A stretch of DNA of 64,000 nucleotides, taken from contig NC_049995.1 of the NCBI RefSeq assembly GCF_000003815.2, positions 9,282,109 to 9,346,108 on the forward strand, written 5' to 3'. A program made the translations under genes and the position numbers. The stretch comes from Branchiostoma floridae (taxonomy: Eukaryota; Chordata; Leptocardii; Amphioxiformes; Branchiostomatidae). Each line of letters starts with the position of its first letter. Positions within the stretch are counted from its first letter, which is position 1. Positions 22,889 to 34,101 of this stretch are shown in pieces. A model generated the notes under the pieces. That model did not search any database, was not told where the DNA came from, and saw only the letters and a program-made list of their open reading frames with translations.

Positions 22889-23651
22889 ATGGCGGACTAT
22901 ATCGAGACTCCATACCCACAGGACAGTCGGTTAGAGCGTCGTTTGGAGAGTTTTTCTGCAGTTACCAGTCAGGTGAGCATGTTTTTTTAATCACTTGTAG
23001 GTAGACAAAGGCCCACGATTGCCAGGTTTTGTCAACATATTTTTGTTTGAACTGCACGCTATTTAGTGAAAGTGGGTACAAAATTAATGTACTTGCAAAT
23101 GATCTGTTTTGCCCCCCTCCCCACCACTTAATATGCTAGTAACCTACAATGGCTTCGTATTTTGGGAACAAGGAGTTGTTTTGTCAAGTTTTGTTTTGTT
23201 ACAAATATCAAGTCTAAAACCTGGTCTTTGCCAGAGTCTTGTTAAAAAAAACTTTGTTAACTAAAACCTGTACTTCTGAGACATGGTATTGTTAAACGCT
23301 AATTTGGTGAAAGTGGGTACAAAATTAATGTACTTGCAAATGATCTGTTTTGCCCCCCCCCCCTACACACCCACACCCCCACCCCCTAGGCGCCTACCCA
23401 CCACTTGTCTTCTGTAAAGTGTAATACTGACTGAAACTGTAGCTCAAATAATGGAACTTGGGTATTCGAACTTGCATATTTGAAAAGACAAAAATTACTT
23501 TCAACTCTGAGTTATCAGCCTGTACTGTCCTAGTTTTATTTATTTCCAGCGTGTTCTCACTGTAGACTTGTTGATCTTGCAGTGCACTGATAATGTTAGG
23601 ACTAGTAGTCCCTTATCTACACTGAACACAACTAACAGCTGGTCTTCATGA
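22889..23651 (+). CDS. Possible small two-exon gene (61 residues), unrecognised
   Basis: Exon 1 (22889-22972) begins with an ATG in good Kozak context (AAAATGGCGG) and encodes MADYIETPYPQDSRLERRLE plus eight more residues to CAG|gtgagc. A matching phase-0 acceptor (tatttccag, 23549) opens exon 2 (23550-23651), which reads RVLTVDLLILQCTDNV and stops at 23649-23651. An AATAAA follows at 23819. Exon 1 looks like a real first exon; the choice of exon 2 is inference. No domain is recognised. It could instead be the start of a longer gene or a non-coding transcript. Confidence 0.35.
23066..23357 (+). repeat. Near-perfect 50-bp direct duplication
   Basis: GTGAAAGTGGGTACAAAATT and the following 30 bases to TTTTGCCCCCC occur at 23066-23117 and again at 23307-23357, both in the intron of the possible small gene. 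Confidence 0.85.
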
Positions 23652-23818
23652 AAAAGAAGGTAAAGTAGTAATGTAGGTTACAGGTTCAATATCCACACAA
23701 TATCATCCTTTTTGATGATTGACAAATACTTTACTTACATTCCTTTTTTGTAACTTATGATATTTACAAGATCAAGAAAAGCAATCAAGAATTGCCGCCA
23801 AACATTGAGTTCCATCTC

Positions 23819-23824
23819 AATAAA
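23819..23824 (+). promoter_or_regulatory. Candidate polyadenylation signal AATAAA
   Basis: AATAAA lies 168 bp after the stop of the possible small gene and is followed by a T-rich tract. Confidence 0.35.
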
Positions 23825-23984
23825 GCCTGTTTTAACATTTTTTTCTGATAAAAAAAAAGTACATCCATTCAGTTCATGTCTATGAGATATTTGTTATATT
23901 CAACGCAACAAATAAACATTGCAGATACTTACGTTTTTTTAGATATTCATACTATGTTATTTCACGCAAGTTCAAAATATAAAA

Positions 23985-25501
23985 TCATTTCCATCGCCTG
24001 ACAACTTCACAACAAATCCTACGACAAGTTTGTTTTATAGCTTTCCTGAAGGAACTTGAGGTCGTAACATAAATGAATGGATTCAACATGCTGCCAGTAA
24101 GAACGATAGAAAACGCCATTGTTTTCAAAAGTATGATTTCACTAGGAGGACGATATGCCCTGTTCCATATAACTCCTACGAGAAGTGGTATGTACGAAAT
24201 GGCAAAGGTCACAAGAATCAAGATGGCGGCGCGAAGAGTGACCACATCCACACGCACAATGTTGTTTAAGCCGTTCGGTTGGACCGTCAACATGTGCTGT
24301 CGCGTTTTGCAGTATATCTTGCAGTAACAGACAGTGACGACAACCAAGGATAAGAGCACCAATGAGACGGTTATCTGTAAAAAAACAAAACAAATACAAT
24401 GTAGAAAAAAGAACAGTGTTGGTCCGTTCCGTTTTGTTGTTGTCCCTAAAGATAAGTCTTGTTTGCAATCTCCTAAAAGTTGTTACACAAAATGTTGTGA
24501 GTGGAAATTACAGAAATCACTCTTTACAATAAAGATAGGATCTAATCAAATTGCAAATCTTTGCCATGCCCTTCATGTTTGCAGTTGTACGTTTCACGCC
24601 TTTGCAGATTCACAGTAAATGTAGTGCACTGTGTGACTTAGAATTCGGACGTGTATATGGCTGTTACTGTTCTGAATTTCATAGCTAGATATCTGTAGAT
24701 ATCGCTACAAATAAATGGATAAAACGCATTTCTTTGCTTTTGCTAAACAGCCATGTAGTAGCAAGAACCCCCCCCCCCCCCCACACACACACACACGCAC
24801 ACAGACACATGCACAACCACACACACGTACACGCACACACGTACACGCGTACACGCACGCACACACACGTGCAGGCACACGAACACATACACACACACCA
24901 GTTGCAACAGGTCTAAACTTACCATTTCTGTAACCGAGTCCTTGACAGGAGGTGTCATGTACAGTTTGTTAACGCAGTTCTGATACGTCGTGGCGGGGAC
25001 GATCGCATAATGAGTCGCGAGGGACAGGGAAACAACAGCCACCACACAGGACAAGATCACAGGATGAGCAGTTCTCAGAACAATGTCTGTATAGACAACT
25101 GTGATGACCCTGAAGATGCCCACAACGGCTATCAGACACGCTGACGCATTGATGTTGAGAACGAAAAAGAAACTGACGATACGACACAACCCTTCGCCCT
25201 ACGACGTCTCAAACTCATACGTCCGCGCAAGATAGAGTGGCGCGACTAGTCCACACATCAGTCCATCTACCGCAGCGAGGAACAGCAGAGGGATGTTCGC
25301 GGGTGTTCGCAGGGACTTCTCGAGCACAAACGTGGCAAAGGAGAGGACGTTTGCGGTCGTTCCAACCACCATGACAACCGCGAGAAGCATGGAGTTAAAG
25401 ATTTGTAACGATTGGGGATAGGCAACGGTGTCATTTGTTGTGATGTTGTTGGCGATCGACTGCGTAACGTTAGGATACATCATCGTCCCAGTAGCATGCA
25501 A
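23985..25501 (-). pseudogene. Class A GPCR, tandem copy 1, with an in-frame stop
   Basis: Exon 1 is complement(24923-25501), 193 codons ending ATG|gtaagt. Exon 2 is complement(23985-24374), 130 codons including the stop, after ttacag. The N-terminus has three N-glycosylation sequons (NVT, NIT, NDT). TM1 has GTTANVLSF, TM2 LLFLAAVDGL, the TM3 Cys is in GLCRIVSFFF, and the DRY position reads FRV (IFRVITVVYT). ECL2 has the partner Cys (YQNCVNKL), and TM7 ends NPFIYV. At 25199-25201 an in-frame TAG replaces the Ser/Val found in the two paralogues, just before TM3. Everything else is open. So this is a young pseudogene, a null allele or a sequencing error. Confidence 0.85.
24771..24898. repeat. 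Poly-C and CA microsatellite in the GPCR 1 intron
   Basis: A C run followed by interrupted (CA)n with CG steps, between the two exons of the GPCR gene. Confidence 0.95.
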
Positions 25502-26029
25502 AGAGGCTCCCTCTCGAAGAGTCAGGCTACGATTGGCAAAACTGGGAGAAACAGCAGCCGTTGTATTGTCTTAGTCGTGACATAATGTCTTTAGAAACAG
25601 CACATCATCATGTCTGTTACCAAGAGACACGCGAATGCCAAACAGAGTTGATATATCCGTAACGCCTGACGACACCAATGGTAAACAATGGGCGTTCGCT
25701 TGTTTGGTAGTGGAGTATTTAGAAACAGTTCAGGTCGTAATAAATTGCTTGGTCCAGCCGGCAAGCTTTGTATAGGGAAGGTGAGTTGACCTAGTTGCAA
25801 GGTTCGACTTTGTTCTGCCTCCTCGTGACCTTACCGGATCTTGCCGATGCCAAGCGAAATTTCTGCCCCTACCATGCAAATATTTACCACAACACTGCTT
25901 GAGGGTTTCCAGTATACCTGTGTAGAGAAGGACGCGGTTGTAATTTTCAATCAGAAGTTAGGGAGGATCTAGAGAAGAGTTATCTGGAGGCTTTCCCTAA
26001 GTTTAAACGTAACCCGGCGCTAAAGCTAA

Positions 26030-26152
26030 CCCTATGGCCCTTACTCTTACTCTAACCCTAACTATAACACTAACCCTCACTCTAACTCTAACCCTAACTA
26101 GAGCGCTAACTCTTACGCTTGCCCTAACTCTACCATAACCCTAACTCGAGTG
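26030..26152. repeat. Degenerate telomere-like CCCTAA repeats
   Basis: The stretch is made of CTCTAACCCTAACTATAAC, CTAACCCTCACTCTAACTCT and AACCCTAACTAGAGCGC type blocks, i.e. variants of the metazoan telomere hexamer (TTAGGG)n read as CCCTAA. Perfect neighbouring hexamers are few. Confidence 0.6.
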
Positions 26153-26440
26153 CACGCACACTATCACACAGAGCAGAAATTTGCCGCTACAGCGGATGGC
26201 GTTGGAGTTAGGCCATGATAGAGGCAATGCAAAGCAGGCTGATGAGACCTCGCCATGGCTCACATTTTCGACCAAACACAAAATAAATTACCTCTACTTG
26301 TATAACTAATTGGGTTTTGTAGCGTGTCGAGAATACTCAGGAACGGAGGCCAAACCCCCTCACCGGGCACCGGTGCACCGGGATATCAAAAACAAATTAG
26401 GCCTCAAAATTTGCAGCTTGGACTCATACAATTTGAGGCC

Positions 26441-26656
26441 CTTTTTCCTTACTCTCCAAGGAGAGGTTAGGCTCCGGCTGCTTTTTTAACGATTTTTAGT
26501 CGTTTTTATCGGGCTTTCTATTTTTTTTTTCTATCTTGCTGTGTCAAAACTGGCGTACTTCAAGAAAAATGACAAAATAGAAAGCCCGATAAAAACGACT
26601 AAAAAAACGTTAAAAACAGCCGTAGCTTAACCTCTGCTTGGAGAGTACTTTTTCCT
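26441..26656. mobile_element. Foldback (MITE-like) element
   Basis: The left arm (26441-26530) and right arm (26571-26656) are near reverse complements. Shared blocks are CGTTTTTATCGGGCTTTCTA with its reverse TAGAAAGCCCGATAAAAACG, and outer ends CCTTTTTCCTTACTCTCCAA with GGAGAGTACTTTTTCC. The 40-bp loop has no coding content. Confidence 0.75.
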
Positions 26657-27375
26657 ATTATACGACTTTACTAGGCCATCTGCAGCTACATTTTGTTTAA
26701 TATTCAGCAGTTGTTTGGGTGGAAGATAGTCATGATGTCCTAGCCGCCAGGCATCTTCAACAACTACGTATACTGACCCCAAAATTCCTGTCATAAACGT
26801 CCAACAGTCAGAAGACCTTGTTATTGTCTACCCAACATCTGCTTGGAAATTACCAACACAAAACACTATTTCCTCTGATACAAGAAGCTTTATTGACATA
26901 GCGAAACGTACAGTACATATATCAAGAACGCGTATCATGACTTCGACAATGCATAAGTATTTCCTCCTCATCTAGTGACTACTTTAACATGTAGAAGCAT
27001 CATCACTTTATTTTCTTTGATTTTAATAATACCAAAGTAAACATAAGGAAATTAACTCGAAGGGCATTGTAAACTTGCAATAACTTCATGTCCTCACAAT
27101 GTCGACAACATTTTTATGTTGCTCAAATATTGTATATAAAGACTTCAAAGGTATATTGAGTATATATACATACATATACCTATATACTCAATACTCTATG
27201 AAATATCCTCTATATATGTACCTTGATATACCTCTAAGGCAGGCTGTCTAATATTAAAGCAAATGTTGGTGAAAGACATTAATGCTTTATGAGTGGTTTC
27301 TCTGACAGTCCCTTGTGCCATATGAAAAGCTATTAAGTAGAATGTCATAATTGTCAAGGGGAAACGTGTATATTC
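26657..27375. other. AT-rich spacer between GPCR copies 1 and 2
   Basis: No gene is visible. A palindromic TATATAC-rich stretch (27156-27225) and general AT-richness are the only structure. Confidence 0.5.
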
Positions 27376-30300
27376 CTAATTTGAACGCAAAATACAGAAT
27401 ATTCTTCGACACGTTCTTTTGAAACTCTTTCGAAAGGAACGCGAGCTAGCAATATAGATAAATGGATTAATCATACTACCAATAGTTATAGTGGTTATAG
27501 AAAATGTTCTCAAGAGGATGATTTCACTAGGGGGTCGGGAAGTCCAATTCCAGATGATACCAATAAGACCAGGGACGTAACATAGAACAAATGTCGTCAG
27601 AATCAAGATGGCGGCCCTCAGAGTGACTACATCCACACGCACCACGTTGTTTTGCCTGTTGGGTCTCACCGTTAGCGTGTGTTGGCGCGCTTTGCAGTAG
27701 ATCTTGCAATAGCTGATGGCGATGATCAACAGTGATAGAATCACCAGCAAGACGCTTATCTGCGAAAGATATGAAAAAAAAGATATGTAGAAAATGGTCA
27801 TAGTTTTATGTTCAGTTACGCTGTTGCTAAAGAGCATAATTTGGAAGTTGCACGTTGTGTCGAATGTAACTAAGGACAAGTGAGAACGTAAAATGGTGAT
27901 TTTCGCCAAAAAGACATACTTTTTATATTTCAGCCATACCATAGGTATGGTGAAATATATTGTATTCGTAATTATATTTCAGCCATACCATAGGTATGGT
28001 GAAATATATTGTATTCGTAATGTTTCTTTCTTTCTTTCTTTCTCCTGTCAAATCTTCAAATCGAATCAACTCCGCCATTTTTTAACCGATTGACTTGAAA
28101 TTTGGCACAAAGGTAGAATAAGCCAATACCCCCAGGTGTTTTTTTCATTTTTTTCATATCTGCCTTTAAAATGATTTTATTGAGGTTTTTGTCAATTTTT
28201 ATGTATATTTCGGGCTCCTGTACCCTGGTATTACAGCCGAATGACATGAAATTTGGTACAGAGGTGCCTTGATCATATGCTCACCTAGATTCAATAACAG
28301 TTTTGGCATACGGTACAACAAAATGCTTAATTTTGCGATTTTTGGCCATTTTTTGACCACAAAAGGAAATTTTTGGCTCCTGTAGCCTCGTTTTACAACA
28401 AAATGATCTGAAATTTGGTATAAAAGTGCTCTTCAATTATGTGCACATAAATTCAATAAAAGTTTTCCCATACGGTACAACAAAATGCCTAATTTTGCGA
28501 TTTTTTGACCAAAAAAGGACATTTTTGGCTCCTGTAGCCTCGTTTTACAACTAAATGATCTGAAATTTGGTATAAAAGTGCTCTTCAATTATGTGCACAT
28601 AAATTCAATAAAAGTTTTCCCATACGGTACAACAAAATGCCTAATTTTGCGATTTTTTGACCAAAAAAAGGACATTTTTGGCTCCTGTAGCCTCGTTTTA
28701 CAACTAAATGATCTGAAATTTGGTATAAAAGTGCCCTTCAATTATGTGCACATAAATTCAATAAAAGTTTTCCCATACGGTACAACAAAATACTTAATTT
28801 TGCGATTTTTGGCCATTTTTTTACCAAAAAAGGACATTTTTGGCTCCTGTAGCCTCGTTTTACAACCAAATGATCTGAAATTTGGTATAAAAGTGCCCTT
28901 CAATTATGTGCACATAAATTCAATATAAGTTTTCCCATTCGGTACAACAAAATAATTTTGCGATTTTATGGCCATTTTTTTGGGACAAAATTTTGACATT
29001 TTTTGCTCCTGTTCCCTCGATTTACAACCTAATGACCCGTAAATTGGTAAAGGGGTGCTCTAGATATCTATTCAAATGACCCATGTATAATTTTTGGCAT
29101 GGACCACTTTAAAATGATATATTTGGGATTTTTTTGGTCATTTTCGAATGGCCAAAGGGGTCAACGACCTCAAGGCCTATTGTTGCATGAGGGAGATGGC
29201 TGAAATATGCTGTATTTGCTCTCAAGCAAATGTCGGCCTTTCTAGTGTTTCTTTCTTCTTTCTTTCTTTCTTTCTCCTGCCAAATCTTCAAATTGAATCA
29301 ACTCCGCCGTTTTTTAACCGATTGACTTGAAATTTGGCACAAAGGTAGAGTAAGCCAATACCCTCAGGTGTTTTTTTCATTTTTTTCATATCTGCCTTTG
29401 AAATGATTTTATTGAGGTTTTTGTCAATTTTTATGTATATTTTGGGCTCCTGTACCCTGGTATTACAGCCGAATGACATGAAATTTGGTACAGAGGTGCC
29501 TTGATCATATGCCCACCCAGATTTAATAACAGTTTTGGTATACGGTACAACAAAATGCTTAATTTTGCGATTTATGGCCATTTTTTGACAAAAAAAGCAC
29601 ATTTTTGCCTCCTGTACCCTCGTTTTACAACCAAATGACCTGAAATTTGGTATAAAAGTGCCCTTCAATTCTGTGCGCATGAATTCAATAACAGTTTTTC
29701 CATACAGTACAACATAATGCTTAATATTGCAATTTTATGGCCATTTTTAGACAAAAATTTGACATTTTTGGCTCCTGTTCCCTCGTTTTACAACCAAATG
29801 ACCCGAAATTTGGTAAAGGGGTGCTCTAGATATTTATCCAAATGACCCATGTATAATTTTTGGCATGGAACACTTTAAAATGATATATTTGGGAATTTTT
29901 TGGGTCATTTTCTAATGGCTAAAGGGGTCAACGACCTCAAGGCCTATTGTTACATGAGGGAGATGGCTGAAATATGCTGTATTTGCTCTCAAGCAAATGT
30001 CGGCCTTTCTAGTTTCAACTTACAATCAAACAAAACAGTCTACTTGTGGCCTTTAGTCCCAGGAATACTTACAGAAAACCAAGACATTGCATCATATATA
30101 TACCCATTGTTTTCGCGGTACTCAACATTGAATTAAGAAAAATGTCGACACATTCAAATAAATTACTGACATAGCTTATAGTAACAAGAAAAAGTTTCGG
30201 TGCCCTTGTATAATATCGAAAGACATGAAACTATGGTGCAATGGGTATTTTACTGGACCTTGTACGAGGGGCATTCAATAAGTTATGTCCCTGACCCATT

Positions 30301-31678
30301 TCCCATAGCAGGAGATTAATGAAACTTAAGCTTGGCACAGTTATTAGTCTTTCTCTACATAGGAACCACCCAGAGTTATGCATTTCTCCCATCATTTGAT
30401 GTAGATCTGGACACCGTTCTTGTAGGACATCCCAGGTTGGTCCTCCGACAGGTGCCTCATCAATGGCAGAAGAGGGACGACCAGGTCTGGGAGCTGTTTC
30501 CACAGACTTCTGGCCTTGTTTGAATTCAGGATGCCAACGTTTTACAAGGTCATATGATGGGGCATCATCACCATGAGATTTTTTCATTTCATCAAAAGTC
30601 CCTTTTGGTGTGCGTCCTTTCAAATACAAAAACCGGATCACTGCGCGACACTCAACTTGCTCCATTTCACACCTGGTCCATTTCGCACCTGACTCAGTTC
30701 AAGCACCAGTAAATCAGCAACCACAATTAGTTCAGAGCTATTTTTGCAACATAACCCATAGAGATATGACTCATTACACATGCAAAATTTCATCTAGATC
30801 AGACAACTGGCAGTGGGTCAGGGGCATTACTTATTGAATGCCCCTCGTATACGCCAAATTACGCCAGGCGTTCATTCACCGCAAATCTCTCTTCGATGAA
30901 TTTTCACTCATTGTATATGGATGAAATGTATATGTACACTTTTTTTAGACACTGCCATTACTAATCGATTGCTCATATGGCTGGGTTTTATTATGCTTCG
31001 AACCTCGCTATAACTGCAATTTCTTTGCGCAATGTTGGGCAGTCAAGTGAGATTGTCTCTTACCTTTTCACTCGCACTGTTCGTAATCGGCTGCACTAGA
31101 TGAAGCCTGTTGATACAGTTCATGTACTGTGTGGAAGGGAAGATCTCGTAGTATACGGCCATGGCTAGGGACAGCAAAACCACCACGGAGCACGCTATCA
31201 CAGAATGGCAATGTTTCATCAACACTTTGGTATAGACCACAGTGATGGCTCGAAAGATGCCTACAACGGCAATCAAGCATGCAGACGAGTCGACGTTCAG
31301 TACGAAGAAAAAGGCGAAGATTCGACAGTGGATCTCGTCTGAGGATGTTGCAAACTGGAACGTTATAGCAAAATAGAGTGAAGCCACCACTCCACATGTA
31401 AGTCCGTCGACTACAGCCAGGAACATCAGAGGGATGTTTGCGGGCGTTTGAAGTGATTTCTCGTTAACCAAGGTGGCGAAAGAAAGGATGTTTGCGGGCG
31501 TTCCAACCGCGAAAATTGTTCCAAGGATCACGGAGTTGACTATGAGCAGAGTTTGTGGGTACAAAACTGCGTCATCTGTAGATGCTGTGACATTGTTGTT
31601 ATCGAACTGCAATGACAGGGTAGTGTTTGGAGACGATGATACGTTTGGACACATCGTAGCCAGGTCACCATTCTCCAC
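27376..31678 (-). CDS. Class A GPCR, tandem copy 2 (intact)
   Basis: Exon 1 is complement(31064-31678), 205 codons ending GAAAAG|gtaaga. Exon 2 is complement(27376-27759), 128 codons including the stop, after tcgcag. The product is about 332 residues. It has seven hydrophobic helices, sequons NVS, NTT and NVT at the N-terminus, TM1 GTPANILSF, TM2 LMFLAVVDGL, TM3 Cys in HCRIFAFFF, FRA at the DRY position, ECL2 Cys in YMNCINRL, TM6 LCYVPGLIGIIWN and TM7 NPFIYI. The intron lies at the start of TM5, as in the two neighbours, and is 3.3 kb, filled with repeats and a mariner derivative. Ligand and close family are not recognisable; it is an orphan rhodopsin-like receptor. Confidence 0.9.
27925..28007. 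repeat. Tandem pair of hairpins, 49-bp period
   Basis: Each copy (27925-27958, 27974-28007) reads ATATTTCAGCCATACC, ATA, then GGTATGGTGAAATAT, a near-perfect stem of 15-16 bp. The spacer TATTGTATTCGTAAT is also repeated. Confidence 0.85.
28021..30022. repeat. Nested tandem repeats filling the GPCR 2 intron
   Basis: A block starting with a CTTT run and CTCCTGTCAAATCTTC (28021-29250) recurs from about 29250 to 30022. Inside, units of about 152-162 bp begin TTTTTGGCTCCTGTAGCCTC, continue GATCTGAAATTTGGTATAAA and end TACGGTACAACAAAATGC; starts are near 28375, 28527, 28680 and 28842. Reading frames across it are by-products of the repeat. Confidence 0.85.
30265..30847 (-). mobile_element. Deleted mariner-type transposon
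   Basis: Terminal inverted repeats CGAGGGGCATTCAATAAGTT / CTTATTGAATGCCCCTCG bound 583 bp, with the TA target duplication at 30263-30264 and 30848-30849. On the minus strand a frame from 30665 begins MEQVECRAVIRFLYLKGRTP and continues APSYDLVKRWHPEFKQG and RPGRPSSAIDE, the paired helix-turn-helix start of mariner transposases. The DDD catalytic part is missing, so it is non-autonomous through internal deletion. Confidence 0.85.
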
Positions 31679-32729
31679 TGGCCGGCTTAGGGGTGCTTCT
31701 GACAGCCTGCGTGTTTCTAGCTACCCTTTCGAGTCATCTCCGCCCCGTAGTAAGCGAGGTAGCTGGAACCGATCCCGTAGAAATTCACCGGCGTCCGCTA
31801 AAGAACTGGGCGGGCGGACACACTCCTAACACCGTGGAGACAGCGGCGCGCTCACGATGGTACGGTTACCACGTTAGACACATAGCCAAAGTCAAAGAGG
31901 ACAATGTCCGTTTTGTTTTCACGTATTCAGTGCCTCAGCTTCTGTAGTTATTGTCTTCCAACAGTACAAGTCGATCGTTTGAATATGATATCAATAATGA
32001 ATCGTATTGATGGTATTACGTCGGTTACCAAGGCATCGGTGACGAAGCCGCAAATACGTTGCCGCTATACATTAGAGAAACGACTTTCACTGTAAACATG
32101 ATTAGGTCGGTCGCTTACTCTATGTATAGAATATGTACTTTATAAATGAACAATACTTCGTAAAAGCTTTTGAAAGTACGGCACGTTTGCACAGAAAAGG
32201 CTAACTGGTTTGATATGATGTGTGTATATTTGCGCTTGACGTCTCTATACGCATGTTTTTGTGGTATTTTAAGAATTTTCTTTACACATCATTTACCGTT
32301 GCGTCCGGTCGGGTTTTGGTCTCTTTAACCCACTTGAAAATTCGAAAAACAAAGAACAATTGCTAATTCAATAAATCGAGGGTATGGAAACAGTTGGCTC
32401 AATATTGCAATATCTGAGTTGCATAGGACAAGAAATATGGACAATAGAATGGTTCATGTGGCATGATAAATTATCAACGAGGGAGGCTGATAGATATGAA
32501 TTTATGAAGTACGAACAGAAAAAGGGCACACAAACTTTCCATCTCTCGTATTTGTATCAGGAAATAAAATAAGCTAGCACTAGTTTGTTCACTCACGGTT
32601 AGGGTCCATACCTTACATCGCTTACTCCAAACCTGCTTCCTAGGACCTATCAACATACAAAATATCGTTATAATCCAACTTGTTTGCTTATGTTGACCAC
32701 AAATATCCGACAAAAACACCCGCACGTGC
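31679..32729. other. Spacer upstream of GPCR copy 2
   Basis: It presumably holds the promoter and 5' UTR of the minus-strand receptor gene. No TATA-type motif or exon can be assigned with confidence. Confidence 0.35.
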
Positions 32730-32730
32730 A

Positions 32731-32804
32731 ACACACACACACACACATGCACATACACACACACATACACACACACACACACATGCACATACACACACAC
32801 ATAC

Positions 32805-32842
<38 letters not shown>

Positions 32843-32914
32843 ATACACACACACAAACACCACACACACAAACACACACACACACACACAAACATACATA
32901 CATACATACATACA
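32731..32914. repeat. CA microsatellite
   Basis: Interrupted (CA)n with CATACA and CATGCA units. Confidence 0.97.
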
Positions 32915-34057
32915 CAACATCAGGGAAAAGTACCGAAAAGTAATTCAGCTGAAACTCTAAAAATTGGGAGACAATTCGTCCAGGCGTTCTTTATATATTA
33001 TTATTATAATTAATTAAACTGACTACACACTTCCAAAAGCACAGACAGACATAAAGACAAAAACATATATACACACACATAAACACCCATAAAAACAATT
33101 CATATTCACGGAGGCAAAATAATTGAGACTGAGATCTTCTTAGAGATCAGATTAAATAATCAACCAGGCACATTAAGTGTGTGTGTGGGCGGGGTATTCA
33201 GAAACCACTCAGGCTTATATAAACTGCTCGGTGAAAAACAGGCCTTGGTCGAAAGGTTCAGCTGGTCTTGTTTTAAAAGGTTATGTTTGTTTTTCCTGAG
33301 TCTTTGGTAAGTTTTTAACCACAGTTCTTCCGGCAGGCAGAGGCAATCACGAGACGAAGGTAAACATGTCATTTCCCGTCCGAGTCTGATTTTAATAACC
33401 ACTCAATAGGCATGATGGTTAAACAACTGTTTCTATTAGTGGAAAAGAGGAACGATATCAAAGCAACGACAACACAGCATTAGAGTCCTGTTCAAACTAA
33501 AGCGGGTATCTCATTAGACTGCACTCACACTTACAAAGCTGCGCCTATTCGAGTCCTAAAATTACCAATATTTTGTATATTTAAGAGAATTCGCAATTGG
33601 CAAAATTGTGCGTACAGGCACAATCTATTTTTTTTTGAATAAAAAAAAATCGCAATCATTGTACATTGGTATAAGGACTTAGGTCGTCAAGGGAAAGCAT
33701 TTTCTTACCCATTGCGTACAAAGCATATGTGTACGAATGTAGGCGGTACTTCTATAGTCAGCCACAGTCTTACGTGGGCTCCTCGCGCGGTGACCAAATA
33801 TTCACTCCTTTTTGTGTTGTCTAGTGCCGTTGAATATGGCATTTTCAATGTATGTAAAGACAAATTGTTTTATTGGTTTATTAAGTTAAATGTATGGAAA
33901 GTGGTTACTGGTTTTGAGTCACCCTTTCACAAGTCGATCTTCGAAAGCAATCAACAGTCCTTTGCATCATCATCATCTTCAGCTTTACAAATGACTGTCA
34001 ATATATTGCTACGTGTCACACCAGTTGCTGATATACAAAATGTGTATAGGCTAGTCC

Positions 34058-34074
34058 CTGAGGCGTCGCCAAAA
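34058..34074 (-). repeat. Short reverse copy of the GGCGACGCCTCAGG repeat
   Basis: CCTGAGGCGTCGCCAAAA matches the core of the elements at 11146 and 61048 in reverse. Confidence 0.45.
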
Positions 34075-34101
34075 CTGAAACTCTTAAACTTGTTAAGCAT
34101 T

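Noticed and set aside
28578..28928. A 116-codon plus-strand frame with repeated KVPFNYVHINSI blocks
   Set aside because: It is a by-product of the 152-162 bp intron repeat; other units break the frame.
32474..32943. Long frames of alternating Cys-Val or His-Thr
   Set aside because: They are translations of the CA microsatellite in several frames; no splice or start context. The same applies at 24685-25000 and 36658-37148.
25591..33402. Similar short minus-strand motifs upstream of GPCR copies (LFLNTP near 25720 and WFLNTP near 33200)
   Set aside because: The similarity is only about 15-20 bases and lies at different distances from the genes; I cannot call it a shared promoter or 5' exon.
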